Shown here in pieces: positions 34,150 to 44,677 of a DNA stretch of 64,000 nt (positions are counted from its first letter, which is position 1; each line of letters begins with the position of its first letter). This stretch comes from Incurvaria masculella (lineage: Eukaryota; Arthropoda; Insecta; Lepidoptera; Incurvariidae): the NCBI GenBank assembly GCA_946894095.1, contig OX335643.1, forward strand, positions 6,869,036 through 6,933,035, given 5' to 3'. The notes under the pieces are model-generated. The model saw only the letters and a list, made by a program, of their open reading frames with translations. It was not told the DNA's origin and searched no databases. The position numbers and the translations under genes are program-made.

Positions 34150-34384
34150 AGGAAGGGCGGGAGAGGCGATCAACACGAATTCGTGTGGCGGCTGTGTAGC
34201 TACTTTACTACCGGCCAGCCAGTTCGCTCAATACTGATGTGCTCGAGTTCCATCGACACGTAAGAACTTCACAGGACGCTATTTAGTGCGACGAACATTC
34301 GACGTTGAGCGATACAACGTTCAAAACTCGTCGACAACTGCTTACTTTCGTTGGTACTATGACATCACTGCCAGATTATACATA
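34150..34384. repeat. Repeat K piece and left half of mariner host repeat
   Basis: 34180-34300 carries K blocks (GCTCGAGTTCCATCGACACG, GACGAACATTCGACG). 34305-34384 (CAACGTTCAAAACTCGTCG, TACTATGACATCACTGCCAG) matches the interior of the 10.4 kb MITE up to the mariner insertion. Confidence 0.55.
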
Positions 34385-34386
34385 TA

Positions 34387-35673
34387 CTACTCTGTCAAAA
34401 AAGAGAGAAAACCGGGAAAAGGCCAATAATACACGAAATCTTATTCTTCCAAATTTATTTTATCGCCTTTAAAGTAGGTCCCTTCCGAGTTCATACACTT
34501 ACGCCAACGAATAATCCAATTATCAAAAAAAAATTTAAATGCATTTTCCGGAATTGACTTCAGTTCTCGCCGCGAATTCTCTTTTATGTCTTCTATCGAC
34601 TGAAAACGGGTGCCTCGAAGTGGTAATTTGAGTTTTGGAAATAGAAAAAAGTCGGCCGGAGCCATATCCGCTGAATATGGGGGTTGTTCGAAGGTATTTT
34701 TTTTATTTGGTTGAGTTCTTCGCCAACAATTCGTTCAGAATGATGGCCTTGTGCGATGGTGCGTTGTCGTGGTGCAAAATCCAAGAATTTTCTTACCACA
34801 AATCTGTCCTTTTTCGACGAATTTGCTCTCTCAACCGCCGCATAACGCTCACATAATATTCTTTATTTACCGTCTGACCTTTTGGCAATAATTCCGAGTG
34901 CACAGCACCGCGGCAGTCAATGAAAACAGTCAACATGACTTTGACTTTTGATCGACTTTGGCGTGGTTTTTTCGGTTTCAGTTCAGTTGGAAGGCGCCAT
35001 TCCGAAGATTGTTGACTGGTTTGCATGTCAAACTCATAAACCCATGTCTCATCACCAGTAACAATGCGTTTTACGAATGTAGAGCCGGAATTAACTCGTC
35101 TCGAGCATGTCTTTAGCGACTTTTACGCGGTTGAGTTTTTGAAGAATATTCAGATCTATCGGGACAAGTCAAGAGGCAACGTGTTTCATTCCCAAGCAAT
35201 CGAATTAAATTGGTACTAATCAATTTGTGAGATACAAAACGTTCAGTGGATATCTCTCTTAAACTTGAATGAGGATTTTCAGTAACCATTTCCTTCACTT
35301 TAGCGATGTTAATTTCAGTTGAAGACGTTAATGGCAAATCTTCCGCCACATCTCGACCGCTTTCGAATGCTCTGTATCACTGTATGCTTTCTGTAACATT
35401 TTCAGCGATTTGGAACACGGAATTCCATTTGCGATACAAAATTTGAGATAAACTCTTTGTTCGATGTTTTTATCCATTATAAAAATCGCAAAACACACCT
35501 GACATGAACTAACAAAATCGAGCACTATAAACAAACCCAATGACAGTTGGTACTCAAACTCCGCGCCAGTATAGAAAACAGTTGTGCCCAACTTAGCAAC
35601 AAAAAGAATGATTTGATTTAAATTTATAATTAGAATTAAATGATTAATTCCCGATACTTTTTTGACTGAAGTT
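34387..35673 (-). mobile_element. Mariner-family transposon, full length but inactivated
   Basis: A 1,287 bp element with inverted ends sharing GTCAAAAAAG, flanked by TA at 34385-34386 and 35674-35675. The minus strand encodes a mariner transposase in broken frames: the N-terminus MDKNIEQRVYLKFCIANG (start at 35474) with a helix-turn-helix region, then GDETW near 35047-35061 (first catalytic Asp), VFIDCRGAVH with VNKEYYVSVMRRLREQIRRK, HHDNAPSH near 34766 (second Asp) and PYSADMAPADFFLFPKLK near 34668 (third Asp). Second and third Asp codons are 100 bases apart, close to the 105 expected for DD34D, so a frameshift lies between them. Other frame changes occur in the N-terminal third, so it is not active. 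Confidence 0.92.
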
Positions 35674-35675
35674 TA

Positions 35676-35860
35676 TAGTTCCACCGTCAATAAACCAAGC
35701 ATGATTACAAATTTGGCCTGTGTAGGCGTGATGAAAACGTTACAATTTAACTGTAAAATGAGTAAATTCTTTGTAAATAATAAATATCATTGTTATTCAT
35801 TGGTTTGTATTTAATGGATTCTGAAATGGGAATTGCAGCGCCACCTGTGGACTTCAGCGA
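35676..35860. repeat. Right half of mariner host repeat
   Basis: CACCGTCAATAAACCAAGCA, GGCGTGATGAAAACGTTACA and TTATTCATTGGTTTGTATTT match the interior of the 10.4 kb MITE immediately after the point where the mariner entered. Confidence 0.65.
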
Positions 35861-36064
35861 CACGTTGGATACCAATCCCACCAAAGGTAAAACGTAAATT
35901 TGCCTCAATCCAGCTTTGATTTTCCTATGGAATATTAATTTTTTTTTGGAATTCATGATCGAATTTCGACCAAAAAAGATCTTTGATGCCGGAGGGGGCA
36001 AACTTTAAAAAAATATGTAAGCCTTGGTAACTGTATGGTTATAATACTTTATGTTTCATGCAAT

Positions 36065-36465
36065 CTGTCGTGGGTGGCGTATACCACACAACTATCATTA
36101 TAATATTAGCCTAACACACCAGATTCCCGAAGGAATTGGGTGCCATGCCAGGACCTTCCCTTTGTTAGCACGGCTACATTGAAGTGGATGGAAAACACGG
36201 ACAATTTTTCATTGCTGCTTCGACCATATTTTCATCCAATGCGATGGTATCAAACCGGGCGGGCTTAAACCCTACCACCTAGTAAGGAAAAGGAACCTAC
36301 AGTTTCACATGAATTCCAAGCTATGGAGGGCCTCATAGTCGTGACAAATAGCACTTATCCAACTCAGGAAGAGAAAGAAAGTGGGCATGGACGGGGCGAG
36401 GATTTGAACCCAGACCTCTGGTATGCAAGGCAAGTTCCCGCGCCACTAGGCCACGAGCCGCTCTA
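36065..36465 (-). mobile_element. tRNA-derived SINE, near full length
   Basis: Complete minus-strand copy: tail, body, then head with B box (minus strand GGGTTCAAATCCTCGCCCC) and A box (minus strand GGCTCGTGGCCTAGTGGCGC at about 36436-36458). A good reference copy for the family. Confidence 0.9.
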
Positions 36466-37045
36466 AGCTAGCATAACTTATAATAAACATTGTCATAGCA
36501 TGTTAGTCGCATTCCAAACAAAGTCATCACAATGTCATCAGCCATAATTGGTACTAATCATAAATCACCAATAATGCCGTCTTTTCCTAGCCCCGAGACT
36601 ACTCACTGTACTGACGCACGATGCCAATAGCAAAGGCAGTGGCAATACCTGGCTACGCTCGCGTTGATGTCGTGGCTGGTTAAATGTTAATGGTTACAGA
36701 ACACAACAAATTAAGCATAAATCGATTTTTAACACGTAAGAAAGAAGTCTTTAAATAAAAAATATGTTACCCAAATATAACGTAAGTTTTTCATTATTGC
36801 AATTTAATTTATACATTCATTTCATTCGTTGTAAGCACAACAACGCATGTAAAATCACAACCAACACACCCTCACACCCTCATACTCCCACACAATTTAT
36901 TCAAGTACACTTTAATTTATACCTTAAAAACTAGTGTTCATTGTGAAAACTTTTTAGGCTTCTATTTATTTTACTGTTTGTACAGTTTCAGTTTCTGTTT
37001 CTTTATTTCCTCCATTGGATGTATATTACACACTCGAATTCGTCA
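36466..37045. other. No recognisable gene
   Basis: Nothing supported. Confidence 0.45.
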
Positions 37046-37342
37046 TTTTTAGGGTTCCATATACAAAGGGTGTCAACGAAACCCTATTAGTAAGCCTCGG
37101 CTGTCCGTCCGTCCTTCCGCGCGCACATCCCTACCGTCCGTCTGTCACAGGGCTGTATCTCATGAAACGTAATAATTTGGAGGCTGAAATTTTCACAGAG
37201 TGTGTATATATTTTGCCGTTACAACAACAAATAGGTAAAATAAAAAAACAAACAACAAACGGTTTTTTTTTGGGGTAAATCTTGTACTACAGTACGGAAC
37301 CCTTCGTGTGCGAGTCCGAATCGCACTTAGCAGGTTTTTTTT
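37046..37342 (-). mobile_element. CCGT-repeat interspersed element, copy 6
   Basis: TTTTTAGGGTTCCATATACA to CGCACTTAGCAGG then T-run; the CCGT tract is short and interrupted. Confidence 0.8.
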
Positions 37343-37593
37343 CCTGTTGAATCGATTACTTCTGGCGAAGAGAAGCCATTGCCTGAGACAAGTTAATAAG
37401 TCGCACGACATCCGTTACGTTTTTATATATAGCGTAGATAACGAACAGCGGACTTCATCAGCTGTTCGATCCGCGTGAATCCCACCCATATCTGCTGGGA
37501 CACACCGGGCAGGTGTGTTCTGACGTGTCGCAAACACACACGATGTGAAGTGACTACCTCTGTGATACTTTTGAGATTACCGCGGTCGTTGGA

Positions 37594-37772
37594 CATGTTT
37601 GAAAAATGTTACGACTTTTCACGCGGCAGGAATCCGCCACGCTCGCACGCAGCAGACGACTGTGGTACGAACGTGGCGGATGACTCTTTGACAACGGGCT
37701 GAATGATTCGCTCGAAACGTCGGAGAATGTCCCTTCCTGCCGCGTGAAAAGCCGTAACATTTTTCAAACATG
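37594..37772. mobile_element. MITE with 39 bp terminal inverted repeats
   Basis: Arms at 37594-37632 and 37734-37772 (outer CATGTTTGAAAAATGTTACG) are near-perfect inverses around about 100 bp of GC-richer DNA with GCCACGCTCGCACGCAGC. It lies inside a pair of 13-base direct repeats (37551-37563 and 37771-37783). Confidence 0.85.
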
Positions 37773-37934
37773 ACTACCTCTGTACTATTCATTTGACATG
37801 AATGGCTCATTCCACATTAAGAAAGCTGAACGAAAAAGAACGGAGTGGACATGCCGGCATGCGGCAACTGCGTGTTTGCCTGAAGAAGCAAACTTCGTAC
37901 AACAAGCTCACAGTAATGTCGAAAACGCGCCAGA

Positions 37935-38310
37935 CACGGTAGTGGCTGTCAACAGGCTTTTGGGAACCCACCGTTTCTCAAACTATTTTCTCTTTCTCCT
38001 TTAAGCTGGGAGTCTTCTTCTTCTTCAGCCTTTTGTTTTCCACTGCTGAACGTAGGCCTACCCCAGACTTCGCCAAGTTGTGCGGTCTCCAGTTTTTCTT
38101 CGCCAGTTGGCACTTGCTGTCTAACGTATATCGTCTGACCAACGTGCTGGCGGTTTCTCCACATCATAACTTCAATGCCCCATCTGTGGTCATCTCTGCG
38201 ACATTCATACAGATGGGAGTATTGAAAAGTAATTCAACCAAGCTCTGCATTAGTCCGCAAGCAGAAGGTATGGTTCCTCGCTGAGCGTTGGTTTAGGTAA
38301 GGTATATTTT
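37935..38310 (-). repeat. Repeat Q, third copy, with LINE 3' end inserted
   Basis: Q blocks (ACCGTTTCTCAAACTATTTT at 37970 and GTCCGCAAGCAGAAGGTATG at about 38252) flank an inserted segment at about 38012-38140. Its minus strand encodes VPTGEEKLETAQLGEVWGRP and TFSSGKQ, the C-terminal motif of a LINE ORF, ending in a (CTT)n run. Confidence 0.5.
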
Positions 38311-38934
38311 GCAGTATCGAACATCTGTGGTCCTTTCGGCACAGCTGGGTGCACTAGCTTGGTTTGAAGAACTGTACAGGCAACAACTCGTGGTCTAAAA
38401 TTTAAATTTGAAATACTTGTCGACTTACCGATTTCTCCGATGGCATAGCAAAGTCTGCGGTCACTGAAGTATGTGGTTCCATGGTGTCACTGATTCCACG
38501 GTGTCATAGTATAACTATACAGTGAATGTCCTTACTGAATCATTATTTTAAAGTGAAACAACTGTAGTTTACGGCGAGCATGTGATTTTTCAGGTTTTTG
38601 AGAAATACTGTTCTCGTAACTGCTATAGATGTCCTTCTTTGTAATACAGAAATTTTACCTTTTCCTGGCCTTTGTTATCATGCTAGAAACACTGGATTTC
38701 TACGCCATTTTTACCGAACGTTAATGTATAGATACTTTGGAAAGACAACTGGTTCAGCAAATAAATATACTTATTCGTACTAAGCAAGTACGTCGCTTTT
38801 ACCTGGGAATGATGCGACCGTGAAGCAAGGACGCATTATTTGAATACAAAAATATGATAGAATGTTTAATCTTTGCAGTCAATCACTTCAGCTAGCTATC
38901 CATAACCTTACAATTCTGTAGAATATGCAGACTG
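38311..38934. other. No recognisable gene
   Basis: Nothing supported apart from the TTTAATCTTTGCAGTCAAT block at 38867 shared with 18.83 kb. Confidence 0.4.
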
Positions 38935-39148
38935 CCGTTTCTAGATTGGCTGAATCGCATTGGATGAACGATGGTCGAAGCGGCAGTGAAAATTGTCCGT
39001 GTTTTCCATCCAGTTCAATGTAGCCGTGCAATATAAGGAAGGTCCTGGCATGGCACCTAGTTCCCATGTGGTGTGTTGGGCTAATACCATGACAGAACTT
39101 GTGGTATATTAGCCATCCATGTCCAGTCACATAAAAAAAAAAAAAACA
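38935..39148 (+). mobile_element. SINE 3' half
   Basis: ATCGCATTGGATGAACGATG through GGTCCTGGCATGGCACCTAG to GTCCAGTCACAT and an A-run. Confidence 0.75.
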
Positions 39149-39596
39149 TGAGTAGATATGTTAACACCTTCGGAGACCAGTTGGGCACAATCCGGTATAT
39201 TGTTTCAGTGTAACCCCACCCTTAAATGAATATTGTATATTTTAAGTCTCTTCTTTCGTAGTACCGGGTTCATTTTCCTCCTCCGGACTCGACCTTAAAG
39301 TTTATTTTCTCTAATTGGCACCTGATCGTCCACCGATACGTGAGTATTCACCCAGGCGAAGCGAGATCTGGTTCTTAAATCGATGTTAATTAACGCAACT
39401 TTAACCAGATAAACACGATAGTAATGTTTATTTGGTGGAAGCTTGACAATGTAATAACATTTTTCGATACAACATTTTGTAGTTAAATGAAGAGATAATA
39501 CTTGTTTTCTTATTTGGTTTTGATTTTTGTCTTCGTATATTCTCTTATTTTGGCGTTAAATATAAGTAGGTTTATTTTATTAAAAGGGACATTATT
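39149..39596. other. No recognisable gene
   Basis: Nothing supported. Confidence 0.45.
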
Positions 39597-40470
39597 TAAT
39601 ATTGAATATTTTAATAAAACGCGTAAAACTAAACCACCTAAGATTCGCGGACGATATAGTCCTGTTCGAAGAAAATCCATCACACCTCGAAGAAATGATA
39701 AATTTACTAAACGAAGAAAGTATGAAAGTAGGTCTAGCTTTGAATAAATACAAAACAACACTACTCGCTAAGTCCAAACCAACAGTTATAAAAATCGCCA
39801 ACGAACAACTCGAATACAGCTACCTAGGGCAGATAATCGCTGACAAAGACCAAATCACTAAAGGAATTAATAGAAGAGTAGCAAATGGATGCAAAACAGT
39901 ACTGGTCAATGAAAAAAGTATTGAAATCCGAGGAGCTCGGCATGCCAATAAAAAGGAACGTCTTTGATACCTGTATACTTCCAGTCATTACTTATGGATG
40001 CGAAACGTGGTCACTCACTAAACACCATAGAGAAAAGCTAGAACGATGCCAGAGAGCCATGGGAAGAAGTATGACAGTAATAAAGAAACAAGACAAAGTG
40101 AGGACTATCAAAATAAGAGAAAAAACTCAAGTACATAGCTGATATATACTTATGCGAGTAGATCAACAGAAGTGGAGATGGACTGGTCACACGATCCGAG
40201 ATAAGCAAAACAATTGGAGCACAACTGTGACCGACTGGTACCCCAGAGATGGTAAACGCAAGAGAGGACGCCAACACACGCGATGGGAAGACGACTTAAA
40301 GCTCACGGCGGGACACAATTGGAGAAGGGTAGCGAGAGACAGAACCCATGGAAAATGTTAGAGGAGGCCTATGCCAAAAGGCACCCTGAACTACGAGACA
40401 TTTTATAGATAAATTAAAACACAGTAAATATGCATGTATAATCTTGAAGATCAGAATAAAGGGCTTTATT
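39597..40470 (+). pseudogene. RTE-like non-LTR retrotransposon, 5'-truncated
   Basis: Three consecutive plus-strand frames give the end of a LINE reverse transcriptase. First, LRFADDIVLFEENPSHLEEM (39638 on) includes the FADD catalytic box. Next, IKRNVFDTCILPVITYGCET and WSLTKHHREKLERCQRAM. Last, QQKWRWTGHTIRDKQNNWST, VTDWYPRDGKRKRGRQ, RWEDDLKLTAGHNWRRVARD. Frame breaks at about 39890 and 40142 make it inactive. The 3' end carries TAATAAAG-like sequence and a TTA microsatellite at about 40467-40485. The clade (RTE) is judged from memory of the motifs. Confidence 0.8.
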
Positions 40471-40527
40471 ATTATTATTATATTAATTAGGATATGATTA
40501 TTCAATATAGTTGACAGAAATACTGAT

Positions 40528-41092
40528 TAATATAGCCCCTAAACTCGTAGCCCTGAGGCGGGTGAACTTGCCTTCCATGGGTTCGAATCCCTGCTCCGTT
40601 CATGCACCAATTTATTTATCTTTCTGAGGTGGATAAGTGCATTTTTAGGGCTCCGTACCCAAAGGGTGAAAACGGATCCGTAAAAATGCAGAGTGTGTAC
40701 AGAGTGTGTATTTATTTTGCCGCTAAAAAAACGAATAGGCGAAATAAAAAAATAATAAAAATTAAAGGCCCTATACATATACCTTTACATATACATACAA
40801 AAAAAAGTTTGTGTTAAATCTTGTACGATGGTACGGAACCCTTCGTATGCAAGCCGACTCGCACTTGGCAGGTTTTTTACGAATGAAAGCTATTGCATAG
40901 ATCGTTATTTAAAACTGTAGTCCCCTTCCCTTACTAGGTGGTAGTGGTAAGCCTGCTCGGGTTGGTACCTTCGCATTGGATGAAAAGATGGTCGAAGCAA
41001 CAATGAAAAATGGCCGTATTTTCCATCGAGTCAAATGTAGTCGTAAACATAAAGGGAAGATCCTGGCATGGCAACTTATAAATTTAATTGTG
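40528..41092 (+). mobile_element. tRNA-derived SINE interrupted by CCGT element
   Basis: Head CTCGTAGCCCTGAGGCGGG, B box GGGTTCGAATCCCTGCTCC, then GGATAAGTGCATTT. The CCGT element follows (40643-40878), after which the SINE resumes with ACGAATGAAAGC and runs to CTGGCATGGCAACTTA. Confidence 0.85.
40643..40878 (-). mobile_element. CCGT element nested in SINE, copy 7
   Basis: TTTTTAGGGCTCCGTACCCA to CGCACTTGGCAGG then T-run. The CCGT tract itself is deleted here, joining AACGGATCCG directly to the body. Confidence 0.85.
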
Positions 41093-41512
41093 GCAATGTA
41101 GAAGCAATAACCCTCCTTCTTTCGCAGTCGGGTAAAAAAGGCGTAGGTCTCCCCTAAGAAACACCTTTAGCTAGGGTTTTTACGCGCACGAATGTACTTT
41201 ACTCATTTTACGAATGCAGCGTTAATAGTTTTAAAATTGAAAACTAATTGTTTCGCACGCTAAAGGATGTGAGGAGTTTTTTTATTGGTGAAACGTGTGC
41301 GGAATGTAGATTGTCAAAATGCATAGGTCTTGTTGTGTTGCAAGCTGAATATTACATGATACCATGAAGACATTTCGCTATTGGAGAAAACATGGGACTA
41401 ATACAGAGGTCACAACCTTCTTACTTGTCGGAGTTCGAAAGTAATATTTTTACTTTGAATTCTACTTTATATTCAAATTTTGACACTCGCAAATAAATCT
41501 TAGGTGATATCG
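41093..41512. other. No recognisable gene
   Basis: Nothing supported. Confidence 0.45.
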
Positions 41513-41896
41513 GCTCGGTATATCTAAAAAAAAATGTAAATGACGCCATACGCTGAAAAGTTAGAAAATAATTATTTTTAGCTAAATATTATATTCTACC
41601 CAATTTTTAAAATTTACATTTGATTTGATTCTGTGATTCTGAAAATTACGGTGAAAATATTTAGAAAAGGTAATGGTGAACGTCACTTAGAAAATGTAAT
41701 CATTTTTTTTTCTAACCGTTGCTTTTGGCAATAATATTATAGGTTAAAGAATAGTCCGTATGTGATAATTACGCCAAATGTCAATTAAAATGCCAAATTT
41801 TCAATACGATTGATACGTAAAGCATAACGTAATTATTTTCCAACTTTTCAGATGATGGCGTCATCTATATTTTGTTAAAGATATACCATACCGAGC
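41513..41896. mobile_element. 384 bp MITE with GCTCGGTAT ends
   Basis: The left end GCTCGGTATATC and the right end (inverse) CCGAGC are followed inwards on both sides by matching ATGACGCCAT and GAAAAGTTAGAAAATAATTA blocks, giving about 65 bp inverted termini. Interior AT-rich, non-coding. Confidence 0.75.
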
Positions 41897-41989
41897 GATT
41901 CGAATCACCTTAAACTATAGGGTATTGAAAACTCCATACGCATTTTAATATATATCTGGCTCACGCCGCACACAGAGATGTGACCTTAT

Positions 41990-42240
41990 TATATTACGTT
42001 CCCGAAGGAACTGCATAGGTGCCATGCCAGGAGCTAACCTCTATTTACTCACAGCCATATTGAGCTGTAAGAAAAACGCGGACAACTTCAACTACCAATT
42101 CGACAACATTTCTTTCAATAGCGTGTTATCTGGCGGAATAACCACCTAGGGGGACCTATAGTTCCACATCAAAATAGACGAGGTCCTGGCACGACACTTT
42201 GTTCCCATGTCTTATATTGGGCTTATATCATGACAATCGT
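41990..42240. mobile_element. SINE pieces in opposite orientation
   Basis: Minus-strand tail and body 41995-42175 (CGAAGGAACTGCATAGGTGC to AGTTCCACATC), then a plus-strand tail 42183-42240 (GTCCTGGCACGACACTTTGT). Confidence 0.6.
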
Positions 42241-42340
42241 TTTTTTTTTATGTGACTGGACATGGATGGCTAATACCACAAGTTCTGTCATGGTATTAGC
42301 CCAACACACCACATGGGAACTAGGTAACTGCCCGAATAAT

Positions 42341-42683
42341 ATTTATCAACCTCAAGTTTTTTTTTTGTATTTATTTTCTCTAAAATTCTTTCATAATATC
42401 TGCTTTGTGATTGATTGTTTGGTTTGCATTTTAATGTACTTATTTTTATATTCACTGTTATTCCTTTTCTTACTTTTACGTTGTGGTTATATGATTGTTT
42501 TTATTTTTATTTTTTGTTTTTTGGTTATAATTGTTTTTTTTTTTTAGTTAGCAATTCATTTGTACATGTTGTGTTTGTCCTTAATTGTAGATAGTTTTGG
42601 TGTGGTTTTTCTTTCTTTTAATATCTGTAAATGTAAGAAACGAATCTATGTGGACGAACCTATAAATAAAAAATATTAAAAAA
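42341..42683 (+). mobile_element. AT-rich insertion in SINE, possible LINE 3' end
   Basis: Interrupts the SINE exactly. T-rich on the plus strand, ending CTATAAATAAAAAATATTAA and A-run like a polyadenylated 3' end. No ORF of note (the hydrophobic 105-codon frame is a product of the T-richness). Class uncertain. Confidence 0.45.
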
Positions 42684-42885
42684 TGCCAGGACCTTCCTTA
42701 TATTGCACGGCTACATTGAACTGGATGGAAAACACGGACAATTTTCATTGCCGCTTCGACCATCGTTCATCCAATGCGATGGTATCAACCCGGGCGGGAT
42801 AAACCCTACCACCTAGTAAGTAAGGAAGGGGTCCTACAGCTTAACGTGGAATCCGAACCACGGCCAGCCTCTCTCAACGGTCGAA

Positions 42886-42942
42886 TGGTCACCCATCCAA
42901 GACCAGACCGGACCCAGCGTTGCTTAACTTCGGAGAGCGATC
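42886..42942 (-). other. 5S rRNA-like internal promoter module in SINE
   Basis: On the minus strand the order CGATCGC, CCGAAGTTAAGCAACG, CTGGG, CGGT and CTTGGATGGGTGACC matches the A-box to C-box core of animal 5S rRNA (AAGTTAAGCAAC and TGGATGGGTGACC are the diagnostic blocks, known from 5S genes). It sits between a tRNA-like A-box segment and the SINE body, so it is a SINE component and not a 5S gene: the 5' third and 3' third of 5S are missing. Confidence 0.75.
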
Positions 42943-42975
42943 GCCGAAGTGTCGCGCCACTGGGCCACTGAGGCT

Positions 42976-43544
42976 GACGAATAGTGGTGATAATAGTTTA
43001 TTTACACGAAAAAAATACGTTATAAAGGAAAATGAAAAAATACCAGTTAATCAAATATCATCCCTTCACCCCTTCACTCGTTACAAATTTATTTATTTAT
43101 TTACAAAGGAAAAAACTTGTAAATATATTTTTTTTCCTATTTTTGGATATTTTTCATTTGCGCTTCTATCCTCTCATGACGTACCTATATCTGTCGCAAA
43201 AAAGTTGTGATATTAATTACTCGTAGTTAACTTACAAGACAGCCGTGTAGAACCGGCTGCCCCCTTCTCAGAACATGAATTGAGATAATTGTTTTTTTTC
43301 CAACCTTTATCGAAATCGAATTCATGAAGAATTCATTCTGGTTTTTTACCCGCAAAAGACGTTATACCAACTGTATGAAATAAGGCCCGGGCCTAGTCGG
43401 CCTAAAGGTAAACCCGTTCGTCGCCTAAAACGTATAATTCTAAACGTAACTAAAACACTAACCAGTGATGGTGCACTGCATCCTAAGTTCTTTTCTGTAA
43501 CCAGTTAGGCAGTAAACAATGCTATTTTTTTTATTATTTTATTA
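42976..43544. other. No recognisable gene
   Basis: AT-rich; two overlapping ORFs below 100 codons lack motifs. Confidence 0.45.
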
Positions 43545-44035
43545 TGGAACCTGACATGAATAGCTCATACCATGATGCTATTTTCATCATAGTATGAGCT
43601 ATTTTTTCATTGCTATTTTGATCGTGATTTTAACACAATATACTACATTTCAGAAGGGATTATTCTTCCCTTTATGAGCACGGCTACACTGAACTGTAGG
43701 ACTTTTCTTGGAAATCCATGCTCAGGAATCATGAATCTTTCACGCGGGAAATCTACTTTTATAGCGGCTGTCAAAAAAAAAATCTCAACGGAAAGATTCG
43801 GGAGGCACGGTGTTTCAATTATTCAAGATTTTCGTCAAGATTCTTTATTTCGCTTTAAAAACCGCAACATCAGCGGTTTTTTCGACTATTAGATTCCTGA
43901 TTCCTGAGCAAGGATTTCCAATGATAGGCCTATGTAAAACACGAACTATTTTTCATTGCCGTTTCAACCATAGCTTCATCCATTGCTATGTGACCGACCC
44001 TATTACCTAGTAGGGGAATGGTTAAATATTTAGGT
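43545..44035 (-). mobile_element. SINE interrupted by palindromic MITE
   Basis: Minus-strand tail (43550 on), body to CTACACTGAACTG at 43696, then the MITE. The SINE resumes AACACGAACTATTTTTCATT to CTATTACCTAGTAGGGGAAT. Its tail also contains a 17-base hairpin (43561-43601). Confidence 0.75.
43697..43932. mobile_element. Palindromic MITE, GGCCTATTCC family, copy 3
   Basis: TAGGACTTTTCTTGGAAATC at the left and GATTTCCAATGATAGGCCTA at the right, with inner CTCAGGAATCATGAATC and ATTCCTGATTCCTGAG; nested in the SINE. Confidence 0.8.
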
Positions 44036-44099
44036 CTATTTCCTGTAACCAGTTTGTCAGTTGACTAAAAGGTAGTGGTACACACTGTTCCCGACAATA

Positions 44100-44555
44100 C
44101 GAACGTATTAACACGACAATTCGTTCAATTGTTTTAAAGAAAAAGACAGTCTTCGTTATGAGGACGATGCAACACGTCCTCAGAGAAAACAATGCGCATA
44201 GTGTTTAATTCGGTTACAATTACAAAACAAATAATAATTATCTAACGACTTATAGCTAAAACTAAATGACAGACGCTTTAGTAAAAAATCAAACAATCTG
44301 ATATTAATGTTCATGTAACAAGCGAGGCTTAGGACTAAGATTTTTTAGATTTTCTTGTTTTATCGTTGAGAAATCCACTTCCAAACTTATTGATTAAAAC
44401 GCGCGAAAATGTTAAACTATTGAACCTTATAACTTGAACCTAACACAATATTCCAATGCAATGTTTTGAGTATAATTTTGGATCTACGACAAGAAATATG
44501 CGCATGATCTTCTTTCCACGTTTGTGTGGGTAGTTGGGCGGGAAGGCCCCCTTAC
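44100..44555 (+). mobile_element. TTAA MITE, decayed copy
   Basis: Interior blocks (GAAAAAGACAGTCTTCGTTA, AACGACTTATAGCTAAAA, TTTGGATCTACGACAAGAAA) are in family order, and the right end GGGCGGGAAGGCCCCCTTA is degraded. The left terminus is lost. It ends just upstream of the candidate promoter. Confidence 0.7.
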
Positions 44556-44677
44556 GTCAAAGTAAACGGATGTGACAACTATGTCCGCGACGCTATCTAC
44601 CCCTGAAACGATTGAAAGATGCGTAAACCCCAAGAAATGCGGTTGGAACACGTTTATGCGTCACCGGCTCGCACGCT

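Larger units (their letters stand above)
42241..42975 (-). mobile_element. SINE with 5S/tRNA-like head, split by insertion
   Basis: The minus-strand tail (42241-42335) ends at GGAACTAGGT and resumes at 42684 with TGCCAGGACCTTCCTTATAT after a 340 bp insertion. The body runs to CGTGGAATCCGAACCACGGC, and the head contains the 5S-like module (42886-42942) and an outer A-box-like CAGTGGCCCAGTGGCGC on the minus strand. Confidence 0.8.

Noticed and set aside
39502..39801. Overlapping ORFs on both strands around the LINE 5' edge
   Set aside because: Other-frame shadows of the reverse-transcriptase fragment (the FADD frame explains the region).
42230..42547. 105-codon hydrophobic ORF resembling a membrane protein
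   Set aside because: Caused by T-rich DNA (Phe/Leu/Ile codons) in an insertion within a SINE.
42886..42942. Functional 5S rRNA gene
   Set aside because: Only the middle third of 5S is present and it is fused to SINE sequence on both sides.
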